Source: DASVTR01 sp036382855
GTDB taxonomy: Bacteria > Acidobacteriota > Blastocatellia > Pyrinomonadales > Pyrinomonadaceae
Reading direction: 5' to 3'
NCBI GenBank assembly: GCA_036382855.1
Contig: DASVPO010000006.1
Location: 521,616 to 585,615 of the forward strand
Length of the DNA: 64,000 bases
Below the pieces are notes generated by a model. That model was not told the DNA's origin. It saw nothing but the letters and a program-made list of their open reading frames with translations, and made no database searches. Each line of letters begins with the position of its first letter. The first letter of the stretch is position 1. This document shows, one piece after another, positions 8,867 through 17,254 of the stretch. The position numbers were made by a program, and so were the translations under genes.

Positions 8867-9359
8867 TCAGTTAGGCCCTCCTCCGGCCTAAAGGGGGGAA
8901 CAGTCTAAAAGGGGGTTCGATGCCTGCCAGCGGCGCTTACCGTAAGCGCAAAGGGGGTCGGTCTTGCGGCAAGGCACTCGCACAAAACTCTCGATGACGA
9001 TTTCGCAGACAAATTGCGGGCTGACGAAAACGCTTTCGCTTCGATTGTTAGTATTGACTTGGAACTACTGCTTTCAAGCGCGCACCTTGAGGCTTTCTGG
9101 CGTCAGCCTTCGATGATGCGAACAAAACCTTTTTGGAAAGATGACCGGCGAGCGTCGTTCGGTTCAGATTCGCCGGTAACGGATAATCGAAACAGCAGCT
9201 TTTTTCAGGAGTATGTCAGGCAAGAAAAAGATACGGAGGTCTAGGTCTTACCATTCTAAACGGGAATCGCTCGTTGATGAGTTTCCCGCTCGCGACTCTT
9301 TAGATGGATAACTTGGCAGCGGAAGGCGCGGGGGAACACCTCTCTGAAAATGCGCGCGC
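8867..9359 (-). promoter_or_regulatory. Long structured 5' leader of the metallopeptidase gene
   Basis: The promoter at 9360-9388 would give a leader of nearly 490 bases before the ATG at 8866. I find no convincing gene in it on either strand. It contains perfect short hairpins at 9144-9151/9170-9177 (ACCGGCGA/TCGCCGGT), 8933-8939/8943-8949 (GCGCTTA/TAAGCGC) and 8871-8877/8885-8891, and a weaker one near 9261-9290. It matches no riboswitch class that I can recognise by eye. Confidence 0.45.
8871..8891 (-). promoter_or_regulatory. Hairpin that displays the Shine-Dalgarno sequence of the metallopeptidase
   Basis: On the minus strand the sequence is TTAGGCC, then GGAGGAG, then GGCCTAA, followed by CTGA and the ATG. 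The seven-base arms are perfectly complementary and the loop is a near-ideal ribosome binding site. The stem therefore presents, or with small shifts hides, the site. This may modulate translation. Confidence 0.6.
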
Positions 9360-9388
9360 AGTATAGGTGTGAAATGTTGCGAAGTCAA
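9360..9388 (-). promoter_or_regulatory. Sigma-70 type promoter for the metallopeptidase gene
   Basis: On the minus strand TTGACT (9383-9388) and TATACT (9360-9365) are separated by exactly 17 bases; each hexamer matches five of six consensus positions. Transcription would start near 9353 and run toward the metallopeptidase. It lies just downstream of gmd, beyond the palindrome at 9427-9516. Confidence 0.6.
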
Positions 9389-9426
9389 ATAGTATTCGGC
9401 CGCACAATAAGATAAGGGAAACGTGT

Positions 9427-9516
9427 AAGAGGGAAAAAAGGGAAAAGGGGAAGAGGGTAAAGGGAAGACAAGCGGCCTTCCTTTTTACCTTTTACCCATT
9501 TCCCCTTTTAACCCTG
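9427..9516. repeat. Purine/pyrimidine palindrome of GGGTAAA-like words downstream of gmd
   Basis: The purine-rich arm (about 9427-9467) and pyrimidine-rich arm (about 9478-9516) are imperfectly complementary and built from GGGAAAA, GGGTAAA and AAGAGGG words. It begins eight bases past the gmd stop on the minus strand. It may end the gmd transcript and separate it from the metallopeptidase promoter. Confidence 0.6.
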
Positions 9517-9523
9517 TCTTTCA

Positions 9524-10570
9524 TCAGACAGCGCCCCAGCGCACCTTGCCTGTGGCGGGCGTGTCCTTCGCGGCGTGGGCGGATTGTTCTTGACGAGCAA
9601 GTTCGAGGTCGTGGTCAACCATCAGGCGCACCAGTTCTTTGAAGCTGACTTTCGGCTCCCAGCCAAGTTTCTCGCGTGCCTTGGAGGCGTCGCCAAGGAG
9701 CAGGTCAACTTCGGTCGGGCGGTAATAGCGCGGGTCAATGTCAACGTGCTCTTGCCAGTCTATATCGAGGAGGCCGAAGGCTTCGTCTAAGAATTCCCTG
9801 ACGGAATGAGTCTCGCCCGTTGCGATGACGTAATCGTCAGGCTCTCCGGCCTGCATCATCAGCCACATCGCTTCGACGTAGTCTCCGGCGTAGCCCCAAT
9901 CGCGGCGCGCGTCCAGATTGCCGAGATAGAGCTTGTCCTGAAGGCCGAGCTTGATGCGTGTGGCGGCGCGCGTGATTTTGCGCGAGACGAAGGTTTCGCC
10001 GCGGCGGTGCGACTCGTGGTTGAAGAGAATGCCGTTGCAGGCAAAAAGGTCGTAAGACTCTCGGTAGTTGACGGTGATGTAGTAGGCGTAAGCCTTTGCA
10101 CAGCCGTAAGGCGAGCGCGGGTAGAAGGGCGTGCGCTCGGTCTGCGGCGTCTCCAGGACTTTGCCGTAGAGTTCTGACGATGAAGCCTGATAAAACTTCG
10201 GACGGATGCCGGTCTCGCGTATGGCTTCGAGGATGCGGACGGTTCCAAGGCCGGTCACTTCCGCCGTGTATTCCGGCACGTCGAAGCTGACGCGCACGTG
10301 CGATTGCGCGCCGAGGTTATAAATCTCGTCGGGCACGGTCTGTCTAAGCACGGTGTTGAGCGAACTGGAATCGTTGAGGTCGCCATAGACTAGGCGCAGG
10401 CGCGTGTCCGGCTCGTGCGGGTCTTGGTAGAGATGGTCAATGCGGTCTGTGTTGAACGACGACGAGCGACGTATGATGCCATAAACTTCGTAGCCCTTAT
10501 CAAGCAGCAACTCGGTTAAGAAGGAGCCGTCCTGCCCTGTGATGCCTGTGATGAGTGCGCGTTTGGTCAT
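9524..10570 (-). CDS. gmd: GDP-mannose 4,6-dehydratase
   Basis: The 348-residue SDR has the family signature almost unchanged: TGITGQDGSFLTELLLDKGY at the N-terminus, the RRSSSFNTDRIDHL segment, the catalytic YGCAKAYAY (Tyr-x-x-x-Lys), and RDWGYAGDYVEAMW. It converts GDP-D-mannose to GDP-4-keto-6-deoxymannose, the precursor of GDP-L-fucose and related sugars. The Fcl-like protein at 13436 would complete fucose synthesis. One small oddity is ESHRRGETFV where most family members have ESPRRGETFV. The gene is divergent from the glycosyltransferase at 10827. Confidence 0.96.
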   Translation of the reverse strand: MTKRALITGITGQDGSFLTELLLDKGYEVYGIIRRSSSFNTDRIDHLYQDPHEPDTRLRLVYGDLNDSSSLNTVLRQTVPDEIYNLGAQSHVRVSFDVPEYTAEVTGLGTVRILEAIRETGIRPKFYQASSSELYGKVLETPQTERTPFYPRSPYGCAKAYAYYITVNYRESYDLFACNGILFNHESHRRGETFVSRKITRAATRIKLGLQDKLYLGNLDARRDWGYAGDYVEAMWLMMQAGEPDDYVIATGETHSVREFLDEAFGLLDIDWQEHVDIDPRYYRPTEVDLLLGDASKAREKLGWEPKVSFKELVRLMVDHDLELARQEQSAHAAKDTPATGKVRWGAV

Positions 10571-10668
10571 AAACGGGTAATGTTCCTATTAGGGTAATCT
10601 GGTCTCGTTGAAAATTTAGCGAATAATCGCGAATCGCCGTGGCTCAAAACTATGGCGTCGGGCAACGG

Positions 10669-10785
10669 TTAAGACTTCGCGCCATTTCCGAACCGCATAC
10701 GATAATAGAGACGCACGCCTTTGAGCAAGCCGCCAACTTCCTCCAGACAAAAGCGAGAGCGATTGACAGCCCCGCTGCGAATATC
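10669..10785 (-). pseudogene. Possible C-terminal remnant of a decayed gene
   Basis: On the minus strand about 38 codons are open and end at a TAA at 10669-10671. The last 23 residues read like a natural C-terminus (VGGLLKGVRLYYRMRFGNG, then AKS). There is no start codon or ribosome binding site, and the frame closes upstream. It could be the tail of a lost glycosyltransferase or methyltransferase, or chance. I cannot name the family. Confidence 0.25.
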
Positions 10786-10792
10786 ACATAGT
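10763..10792 (+). promoter_or_regulatory. Candidate sigma-70 promoter for the 10827-14386 genes
   Basis: A perfect TTGACA at 10763-10768 is followed after 18 bases by CATAGT (10787-10792, four of six matches). Transcription would start near 10799, leaving a 28-base leader with a strong Shine-Dalgarno sequence (GGGGGA, 10815-10820) before the TTG start. Confidence 0.45.
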
Positions 10793-10826
10793 TAAAGCCG
10801 ACCTATTCATCGCCGGGGGATTTATT

Positions 10827-11744
10827 TTGGAAGAACAAGGGCCTTCCTTCTCTGTCGTTATCCCAACCTACAACAGAGCGGACATGATTCTCAAAACTCT
10901 CGACACGGTTTTCAAGCAGACTTACACACGCTTTGAAGTTCTGGTGGTTGATAATTGCTCGACCGACAACACGGAGGATGTCCTGCGTCCGCTCATAGAG
11001 GCCGGTCGTATCCGTTTCATCAAGCACGATCGGAATTACGAGCGTGCGAAATCGCGCAACACGGGGATGGAAAACGCCACGGGCGATTTCGTCACGTTTC
11101 TCGATTCAGACGACTTCATGTATCCAGACAACTTGCAGGACGCCGCCAGTTTTTTCCGCGACCACCCGGACACAAAGCTCTTTCATAATCTCTATCATCT
11201 GGTAGACCCGGAAGGCAATGTGCTGTATAAGTTCACGTTTCCCGCTCTGGACGACCCCATAGGGGCCATCGCCGACGGCAACTTCTACGGCTGCATCGGC
11301 GTCTTTATTCACAGGGAAATCTACGAGCGTTACCGTTTTGATACCAACCCTATCCTGACCGGCTCGGAGGATTGGGATTTCTGGCTGCGTGTGACCGCAG
11401 ATTATAAACCGGGCCGCATCGAGAAGATTAATAACGGCGTCGTGCATCACGGCGGGCGCACCATCAAGCATCTTGATTTGGGCAAACTGCGACAGCGGTT
11501 GACGTACATCTACGAGAAGATTTCCGGCGACCCGCACCTGCGCGCAATCTATCGAAAGCACTTGAAGCGCCTGCAAACAGGCTCGCTTCTTTATACGGCG
11601 ACGGTCGCCAACGGTGCGCGCCAGCATCGCGAAGCCTTGAAATGTTTGGTGCGCGCGGCGGCGACGGATTTCCGCGTCGCCAGTTCGTTAAAGTTTATGA
11701 AGGTTCTGGGCATCGCTGTTTTGAGAATAGATAAGGGGTTTTAG
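10827..11744 (+). CDS. Family 2 glycosyltransferase
   Basis: This 305-residue GT-A protein starts FSVVIPTYNRADMILKTLDT, has VVDNCSTDNTEDV for nucleotide binding and an acidic metal site in FLDSDDFMYPDN. An acidic SEDWDFW motif near residue 178 corresponds to the family ED catalytic region. It should transfer a sugar from a nucleotide donor to a lipid-linked acceptor on the cytoplasmic face. The start is TTG at 10827, with a strong ribosome binding site seven bases upstream. The gene abuts the next one with no gap (TAG then ATG). Donor and acceptor cannot be read from sequence. Confidence 0.9.
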   Translation: MEEQGPSFSVVIPTYNRADMILKTLDTVFKQTYTRFEVLVVDNCSTDNTEDVLRPLIEAGRIRFIKHDRNYERAKSRNTGMENATGDFVTFLDSDDFMYPDNLQDAASFFRDHPDTKLFHNLYHLVDPEGNVLYKFTFPALDDPIGAIADGNFYGCIGVFIHREIYERYRFDTNPILTGSEDWDFWLRVTADYKPGRIEKINNGVVHHGGRTIKHLDLGKLRQRLTYIYEKISGDPHLRAIYRKHLKRLQTGSLLYTATVANGARQHREALKCLVRAAATDFRVASSLKFMKVLGIAVLRIDKGF

Positions 11745-12689
11745 ATGAAGAAGACGGTCGTGATTACAGGCGGGACGGGATTCCTGGGCAGAAACTTGGG
11801 CCTCGCTCTCAAAGACGACTACAGGGTTGTTCTGACGGGTCGCAACAATAAGCAGAACATGTACGCGCACCAGCAGACGGACTGCATGGTGCTGCCGATG
11901 GACGTGACGAACATCGAAGCCGTCCGCGACGTGTTCGTTGAAACAAGGCCGCAGATTGTCATTCATGCAGCGGCGACAAAGTTCGTTGACCTAGCGGAGA
12001 AGCAGCCGATGGAGTGCGTTGATGTCAACGTGCTCGGCTCGCAGAATGTGGCGCGCGTGGCGCTGGAAAAGAAGGTCGAGACCGTCATCGGTATCTCAAC
12101 CGATAAAGCCGCGCCTCCCATCAGGAATACTTACGGGTTGTCGAAGGCGCTGATGGAGCGTATGTTCTGCTCTTTGAACGAAAAGAGCGAGACGCGCTTT
12201 GCCTGCGTGCGCTACGGCAACGTCGCGTGGTCAACCGGCTCCGTGCTGCCCATCTGGAAGAAGATGCACGACGATACGGGCGTCATACGCAGCACCGGCC
12301 CTGAGATGAGAAGGTTCTTCTTCACCGTTGACGAAGCCGTACGGCTCGTGCGCACGGCGATGGAAGAGATTACAGCGGTGCAGGGCAAGGTTCTCTCGCG
12401 CAAGATGAAGGCGGCGCAGATTAAAGACCTCTTAACGGTCTGGATTAACCATAAGGGCGGCCGTTGGGAGCGTATGGAGGGGAGGCCCGGCGAGCGCGAC
12501 GACGAGTTTTTAATCGGCGACATAGAGCTTCCATACACGTCTGAAGTTGAATATAACGCCATTCCTCATTATGTTATCTCCTTTAATGAGAAGGTCGAGC
12601 GCCCTCTGGAGGTCGGCCTCTCAAGCGCCAACACCGAACGGCTGACCGAACCAGAGATGTTAGAGCTTATCAATAGTCCGGCGGAATAG
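11745..12689 (+). CDS. SDR nucleotide-sugar dehydratase/epimerase of the CapD/PseB type
   Basis: The 314-residue protein begins with the glycine-rich NAD site GGTGFLGRNL. It carries the ISTDKAAPPIRNTYGLSKA segment, which contains the Tyr-x-x-x-Lys pair and the STDKA block characteristic of UDP-GlcNAc 4,6-dehydratases and epimerases (PseB, CapD, FlaA1 C-terminal half). It lacks the membrane N-terminal region of FlaA1/CapD. That region, without the catalytic half, is found fused to a WecA domain at 29931, so the two proteins are complementary in content. Its neighbours are a glycosyltransferase and a sugar nucleotidyltransferase with no intergenic space, which suggests tight coupling. Confidence 0.85.
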   Translation: MKKTVVITGGTGFLGRNLGLALKDDYRVVLTGRNNKQNMYAHQQTDCMVLPMDVTNIEAVRDVFVETRPQIVIHAAATKFVDLAEKQPMECVDVNVLGSQNVARVALEKKVETVIGISTDKAAPPIRNTYGLSKALMERMFCSLNEKSETRFACVRYGNVAWSTGSVLPIWKKMHDDTGVIRSTGPEMRRFFFTVDEAVRLVRTAMEEITAVQGKVLSRKMKAAQIKDLLTVWINHKGGRWERMEGRPGERDDEFLIGDIELPYTSEVEYNAIPHYVISFNEKVERPLEVGLSSANTERLTEPEMLELINSPAE

Positions 12690-13376
12690 ATGTCTAGAAT
12701 CAACCACGCATTGATAATGGCCGCTGGCCGTGGTACGCGTATGATGCCGCTCACAGAGACCGTGCCGAAGGCGATGGCCCCTTATAACGGCTCGACCCTC
12801 ATTGCGCAGGGCATTGACAAGATTCGCCAGCACATCTCAAACATACACATCACCGTCGGCTACAAGGGCGCGATGCTCGCAGAGCACGTCATTTATCATG
12901 GCGTCACTTCCGTCTTCAACACCGAAGGCCACAGCAACTCGTGGTGGATTTACAACACGCTACTGCGTTGTCTTGACGAGCCGATGTTCGTGTTGACCTG
13001 CGACAACGTCGTCGAACTCGATTTCGATCTACTTGAATCAGAATATCTTTACTACGGCGAGCCAGCCTGCATGATTGTGCCTGTCAGGCCAATCCCCGGC
13101 CTCGACGGCGACTACATCTTTCATCGCGACAACATCGTCACGGAGCTTAACCGCTTCAAAGAGTCGGACATCTACTGCTCCGGCATACAGATTATCAACC
13201 CGCACAAGGTCAACCGTCTGACAAGCGAGGAAGGCGACTTCTATTCCGTCTGGAGTCAGTTGATAGAACAGGAACAGGTCATCGCCTCTCGCGTCTATCC
13301 GAAGAAATGGTTTACGATTGACACCATTGACCACTTGAGCGAACTGGTGAGAGCCAATCAGGAATTAGAAATTTGA
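12690..13376 (+). CDS. Sugar-phosphate (or choline-phosphate-like) nucleotidyltransferase
   Basis: The 228-residue GT-A-like protein begins ALIMAAGRGTRMMPLTE, the NTP-binding signature, followed by VPKAM with the conserved lysine. An acidic TCDNVVELDFD motif would bind the metal and nucleotide. Length and the single domain fit short nucleotidyltransferases that activate a sugar phosphate, or LicC-like enzymes that activate choline phosphate. The start follows the preceding stop directly. Substrate is unknown; the neighbours suggest a sugar donor for this cluster. Confidence 0.82.
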   Translation: MSRINHALIMAAGRGTRMMPLTETVPKAMAPYNGSTLIAQGIDKIRQHISNIHITVGYKGAMLAEHVIYHGVTSVFNTEGHSNSWWIYNTLLRCLDEPMFVLTCDNVVELDFDLLESEYLYYGEPACMIVPVRPIPGLDGDYIFHRDNIVTELNRFKESDIYCSGIQIINPHKVNRLTSEEGDFYSVWSQLIEQEQVIASRVYPKKWFTIDTIDHLSELVRANQELEI

Positions 13377-13435
13377 GTCTGGCCTCTTTAAGGTCCGGAT
13401 AGCAGAATTTTAAGAGCGGTCGTATTTATCGAAAC

Positions 13436-14386
13436 ATGAGTTCAGAGCGGGAATTTCCCTACAAGAAAATCGTTGTCACGGGCGGCGCTGGTTTTTTGGG
13501 TCGTTATCTGGTCCAGCGTTTGCGCGACATGGCGGGCGTCGAAGTCTCCGTTCCGCGAAGTGAGCAGTATGACTTGACGAAGGCAGAGGCGATTGTGCGT
13601 CTGCTTGACGACGCACGCCCCGAAATGGTCATTCATCTGGCGGCAGTCGTCGGCGGCATCGGTGCGAATCAGAAGAATCCGGGCCGCTTCTTTTATGAAA
13701 ATCTGATGATGGGCACGCAGCTTATCGAGCAGTCCAGACTGAAGGGCGTTCGCAAGTTTGTCGCGCTTGGAACGGTCTGCGCGTACCCGAAGTTTACGCC
13801 CGTGCCGTTTAAGGAAGACGACATCTGGAACGGCTACCCGGAAGAGACTAATGCGCCCTACGGCCTCGCCAAAAAGATGATGCTCGTGCAGGCGCAAAGC
13901 TACCGCGAGCAGTACGGCTACAACACAATCTTCCTGCTGCCCGCCAATCTCTACGGCCCAAACGATAATTTCGACCTTGAGACATCGCACGTCATCCCTG
14001 CACTGATACGCAAGTGTGTCGAGGCCGAGCGCAGCGGTGCGCCCTACATCGAAGCGTGGGGTTCGGGCGGCGTGTCGCGCGAATTTCTCTACGTCGAAGA
14101 TTGTGCCGACGGAATCATCCGCGCTGCGCGCGATTATGATGAGAGCGACCCTGTTAACTTAGGGAACGGGCGCGAGGTAATGATTCGCGATCTGGTGGAA
14201 ATGATTGCACGGCTGACTGGCTTCAAGGGCGAGATTCGCTGGCAGGCGAGCAAGCCCGACGGGCAGCCGCGTCGCCAACTGGATGTCACGCGCGCCTACG
14301 AGCGCTTCGGCTTCCGCGCTCAGACCTCGCTTGAAGAAGGTTTGCAGCGCACTATCGAGTGGTATAAGGCTCAAACGATGAAGTAG
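13436..14386 (+). CDS. fcl: GDP-L-fucose synthase (epimerase/reductase)
   Basis: This 316-residue SDR has the GGAGFLGRYLV nucleotide site. It also has the family blocks HLAAVVGGIGANQKNPGRFFYEN, LGTVCAYPKF and the catalytic YGLAKKMMLVQAQSYR. The block LPANLYGPNDNFDLETSHVIPALIRK is nearly diagnostic of GDP-L-fucose synthase. It would epimerise and reduce the product of Gmd (9524) to GDP-L-fucose, although the two genes lie on opposite strands. The last codons are part of the AACGATGA palindrome at 14373-14455. Confidence 0.92.
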   Translation: MSSEREFPYKKIVVTGGAGFLGRYLVQRLRDMAGVEVSVPRSEQYDLTKAEAIVRLLDDARPEMVIHLAAVVGGIGANQKNPGRFFYENLMMGTQLIEQSRLKGVRKFVALGTVCAYPKFTPVPFKEDDIWNGYPEETNAPYGLAKKMMLVQAQSYREQYGYNTIFLLPANLYGPNDNFDLETSHVIPALIRKCVEAERSGAPYIEAWGSGGVSREFLYVEDCADGIIRAARDYDESDPVNLGNGREVMIRDLVEMIARLTGFKGEIRWQASKPDGQPRRQLDVTRAYERFGFRAQTSLEEGLQRTIEWYKAQTMK

Positions 14387-14455
14387 GAACGATGAACGCG
14401 GAACTTAAAGTCGCCGCCTTTTATTCATCGTTCATCGTTCATCGTTCATCGTTTT
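14373..14455. repeat. Palindrome of AACGATG words at a gene junction
   Basis: The left arm carries AAACGATGAA (14373-14382) and GAACGATGAAC (14387-14397). The right arm (14424-14455) is four tandem TTCATCG words. The element spans the fcl stop and ends three bases before the next ATG. It is the same architecture as 2571-2648 with a different word. Confidence 0.7.
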
Positions 14456-14456
14456 T

Positions 14457-15347
14457 ATGAAACTGAGCATCGTCACGCCTTCGTTCAATCAGGGAAAGTT
14501 TCTTGAGCAGACAATCCTGTCCGTGCTCAATCAGAACTACGAGCCGCTTGAGTACATCATTATTGACGGCGGCAGCACGGACGAGAGCGTTGATGTCATA
14601 CGCCGCTACGAAGACCGGCTGGCCTACTGGGTGAGCGAGAAAGATCGCGGGCAGGTGCACGCCATCAACAAGGGCTTGGAGCGTGTGACGGGCGACATCG
14701 TGGCCTATCTCAACAGCGACGATCTTTATCTGCCGGGAGCTTTCGCGGCCGTCGTCGAACACTTTACGAACAACCCTGATTGCGAATGGTTGTGCGGCGA
14801 CACGATGATGTTCGGCGAAAAGGGGCATCGCACGGAGTTGTTGCAGACGGAAGTTCCCAAGTCTGCCGCGCACGCTCTCTCTTGGGCCTATCTTGCACCG
14901 CAGCCGGGCATGTTCTGGAAACGCGAACTGGTCCAGTCGGGCTTTGACGAAAAATGGAACTACGTTTTCGACCACGAGTTATATGTACGACTGCTTCTTG
15001 CCGGTCACAGGTGCGAGCATCTGCCCGTTCCCGTTGCAGCCTATCGCCTGCACGGGACGAGCAAGACGGTGGCCGAGGCTGACGGCTTCGACAAAGAGTT
15101 TGACGCGATTGCTGATATTTACGAGAGCCGTTTGAAGGGCGCGGGCCGTCGGTGGTGTGCGGCCACGAGTAGCTTGCGCCGCTCGTATTTCGCCAGCCAG
15201 GCGGGGCGCGTCAGAGAATCCGGGCGCTGGCTGCTGAAGGCTCTTGTCACACATCCAGAGAGCGTCTGCCATCGTCCATTCTGGGGATGCACGCGCCAGC
15301 TTTTACGCAGCAGCTTTACCAGCCTGAGCCGCGACAGTCGCAGTTAA
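14457..15347 (+). CDS. Family 2 glycosyltransferase
   Basis: The 296-residue protein begins LSIVTPSFNQGKFLEQTILS, with IIDGGSTDESVDVI and the metal-binding region YLNSDDLYLPGAF, all hallmarks of GT2. It resembles the subgroup with SEKDRGQVHAINKGL, common in capsule clusters. No membrane segments are evident, so it should act at the cytoplasmic face. The ATG at 14457 follows the right arm of a palindrome with no clear ribosome binding site, so translation may depend on the upstream gene or on how that hairpin folds. Confidence 0.9.
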   Translation: MKLSIVTPSFNQGKFLEQTILSVLNQNYEPLEYIIIDGGSTDESVDVIRRYEDRLAYWVSEKDRGQVHAINKGLERVTGDIVAYLNSDDLYLPGAFAAVVEHFTNNPDCEWLCGDTMMFGEKGHRTELLQTEVPKSAAHALSWAYLAPQPGMFWKRELVQSGFDEKWNYVFDHELYVRLLLAGHRCEHLPVPVAAYRLHGTSKTVAEADGFDKEFDAIADIYESRLKGAGRRWCAATSSLRRSYFASQAGRVRESGRWLLKALVTHPESVCHRPFWGCTRQLLRSSFTSLSRDSRS

Positions 15348-15376
15348 GTTGAAGACAGCACGCCCGTTCACCGGCT

Positions 15377-16675
15377 ATGAGAGATGAATGGGACGCTGTT
15401 GGGGTTCTGACGTTGAAGCAATCCCTTGCGCGCACGCTCTATATTTGCTACTTCGGTTTGCGAGAGCCGCTGGTCCAGACGCAGGTGCTCCCTTACCTGC
15501 GTGAGTTGGTTAAGGGTGGAATCGAAGTCTTTCTGCTGACCTTTGAGCCGCAGCTCAAAGAGCGTTGGCCGCAGGATGAGTTGGAAGGTGCGCGTGCGCA
15601 GTTGGCGCGTGATGGCATCAGATGGTTCTCGCTGCCGTATCACAAGCGGCCGAGCGTTCCGGCGACTGCTTACGATATTGCGCAGGGAGCGCGCATGGCG
15701 GCGCGGCTCGCGCGGCAGCACGGCATCGGTGTTCTACACGCGCGTGCGCACATACCGCTCGCGATGGCGCTGATGGCGCAGCGCATTGTGAAGTGTCGTC
15801 TGGTCTTTGATATACGCGGGTTGATGGCCGAAGAATATGCGGACGCAAGGGTTTGGACGGAGAGTTCAGCACCGTTTCGCGCGGTGAAGAGACTTGAAAG
15901 AGCGGGGATTAGCAGGGCCGACCAGATTGTTGTGCTGACGCGGCGCATGCGCGACTGGCTCGTTGAGAACGGCTTGAAGAGCGCCGCGCAGATTGAGGTG
16001 ATTCCGTGCTGCGTTGATTTTTCGCGGTTTGACGAGGGGGCGGCGATTGAGGGCCGCAAGAGCGCAGGGCGCTTCGAGGTCGTCTACGCGGGTTCGGTCA
16101 CGGGGCTTTATTTGCTGGAAGAGATGGGGCGCTTCTTCCTGAAAATTCGCGAGCGGAGGGCCGACGCTTTTCTGAGGGTGATGACGCAATCGGCGGTCGA
16201 GGAAGCCACGGCGCGGCTGATGCGCGTCGGGTTAAGCAGCGATGAGTTCTGGGTTGGCGCGGTCAAGCCGGGAGAAGTGCCTTCGTATCTGATGAGCGCG
16301 GGTCTGGGCCTGTCGTTCCGTAAGCCAACGTTTTCGCAGATTGCGGCTTCGCCGACGAAAGTGCCGGAATATTTGGCCGCGGGGCTGCCGGTCGTGTGTA
16401 ACGCAGGCATCGGCGATACGGATGAGTTGTTGAAGAATGAGCGGGTCGGCGTTGTCATAGAATCTTTCAGCGAAGAGAGATTGGGGAGGGCTGCCGGAGA
16501 GGCGCTGGCACTGACACGCGAACAGGGGATCGCGGAGCGTTGTGTGGAGGTTGCTCACGAGAATTTTGAACTCGGCAAGGTGGGCGGTGCGCGGTATCGC
16601 AACGTGTACAGGCGTCTCGAAGAACAGGAGGGGGCCAGCGGGGAAGTCACAAAAATATCCTTCAAAATGAGGTGA
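15377..16675 (+). CDS. Family 4-like glycosyltransferase
   Basis: This 432-residue protein has the two-Rossmann GT-B layout. The N-terminal domain runs from LYICYFGLREPLVQTQVLPYL to LVFDIRGLMAEEYAD. The C-terminal domain has YAGSVTGLYLLEEM and the donor-binding region KVPEYLAAGLPVVCNAGIGDTDELL. The start is uncertain because no good ribosome binding site precedes the ATG at 15377, and the conserved part begins about 18 residues later. It is followed two bases later by the small membrane-protein gene. The substrate is unknown. Confidence 0.87.
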   Translation: MRDEWDAVGVLTLKQSLARTLYICYFGLREPLVQTQVLPYLRELVKGGIEVFLLTFEPQLKERWPQDELEGARAQLARDGIRWFSLPYHKRPSVPATAYDIAQGARMAARLARQHGIGVLHARAHIPLAMALMAQRIVKCRLVFDIRGLMAEEYADARVWTESSAPFRAVKRLERAGISRADQIVVLTRRMRDWLVENGLKSAAQIEVIPCCVDFSRFDEGAAIEGRKSAGRFEVVYAGSVTGLYLLEEMGRFFLKIRERRADAFLRVMTQSAVEEATARLMRVGLSSDEFWVGAVKPGEVPSYLMSAGLGLSFRKPTFSQIAASPTKVPEYLAAGLPVVCNAGIGDTDELLKNERVGVVIESFSEERLGRAAGEALALTREQGIAERCVEVAHENFELGKVGGARYRNVYRRLEEQEGASGEVTKISFKMR

Positions 16676-16679
16676 CGTG

Positions 16680-16985
16680 ATGGAGGTAAGTTCGCTCGTG
16701 TTCGCGCTCGTTCTGTTCTCGGCGGGGGTGCTGCTCATCTTTCTGATTAGCGGCGACTTCAAAGGGAAAAAAGTGCAGGTGCAGAGAATACCTGATGCCC
16801 CGCAGAGGAGTCCTCACGTCGCGCCCCGCGTTTCAAAGGGCACACGACAGACCTCAACGCCGCCGCCGCGACTTAACGCCGTCAAGCCCGCGCCCGCGAC
16901 GGCCGCAAGAGTAGAGACGGCAGACCAGTTTCAGGGCTTAAACGTGGCGCTCGTTCGCGAGACATTCGAAAGATTCACGCGCTAG
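16680..16985 (+). CDS. Small single-pass membrane protein of unknown function
   Basis: The 101-residue protein has one N-terminal membrane segment (residues about 4-24, VSSLVFALVLFSAGVLLIFLI) followed by a basic, proline-rich, probably disordered tail. I recognise no family. It begins at ATG 16680 (an adjacent GTG at 16677 is also possible), five bases past the stop of the glycosyltransferase, within whose last codons a weak ribosome binding site could lie. Close spacing argues that it is a real gene of the same transcript. It might anchor or assist the glycosyltransferase. Confidence 0.55.
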   Translation: MEVSSLVFALVLFSAGVLLIFLISGDFKGKKVQVQRIPDAPQRSPHVAPRVSKGTRQTSTPPPRLNAVKPAPATAARVETADQFQGLNVALVRETFERFTR

Positions 16986-17078
16986 CTTCCATAGCGCGTC
17001 CGGCACTCTCCCACGCATCTTCAAATAATCGCGGGCTCGCGGGAAGCGGCCGCGCGATGCCGGACGTTTGCGCGCCGC

Positions 17079-17108
17079 TTGGACGATAGCGCCCGCCTCC
17101 CCTATACT
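17079..17108 (+). promoter_or_regulatory. Candidate sigma-70 promoter for the 17255 gene group
   Basis: TTGGAC (17079-17084) lies 18 bases before TATACT (17103-17108, five of six matches to the -10 consensus). It sits in the 269-base gap after 16985, the only place in the 10.8-24.7 kb stretch where a fresh start looks likely. The rest of this gap shows no gene. The -35 match is weak. Confidence 0.35.
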
Positions 17109-17254
17109 GGCGCTTTGGCTCAACCATCATCAAGGTCCATTATCCGCGTTGACTAAACTTACCGGCCTGGCCCGCCGGAGTTCGCAAAAGTTGTTTCCGT
17201 CTCCATCGCAAAGGTTTGTCGAGGCCAAACACGAGGGGGTTTGTTGTTTAAATT

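Noticed and set aside
8908..8930. GGGGGTTCGATGCC, which resembles a tRNA T-loop
   Set aside because: The flanking stem does not pair properly and no acceptor, D or anticodon arm can be drawn around it.
9014..9244. 76-codon plus-strand frame in the gap before gmd
   Set aside because: Composition is not protein-like to my eye, there is no ribosome binding site, and it lies within the structured leader of the minus-strand metallopeptidase.
8867..9359. Known riboswitch class in the metallopeptidase leader (for example cyclic-di-GMP)
   Set aside because: I looked for GEMM-like and other conserved cores and did not find them. Only unclassified hairpins remain.
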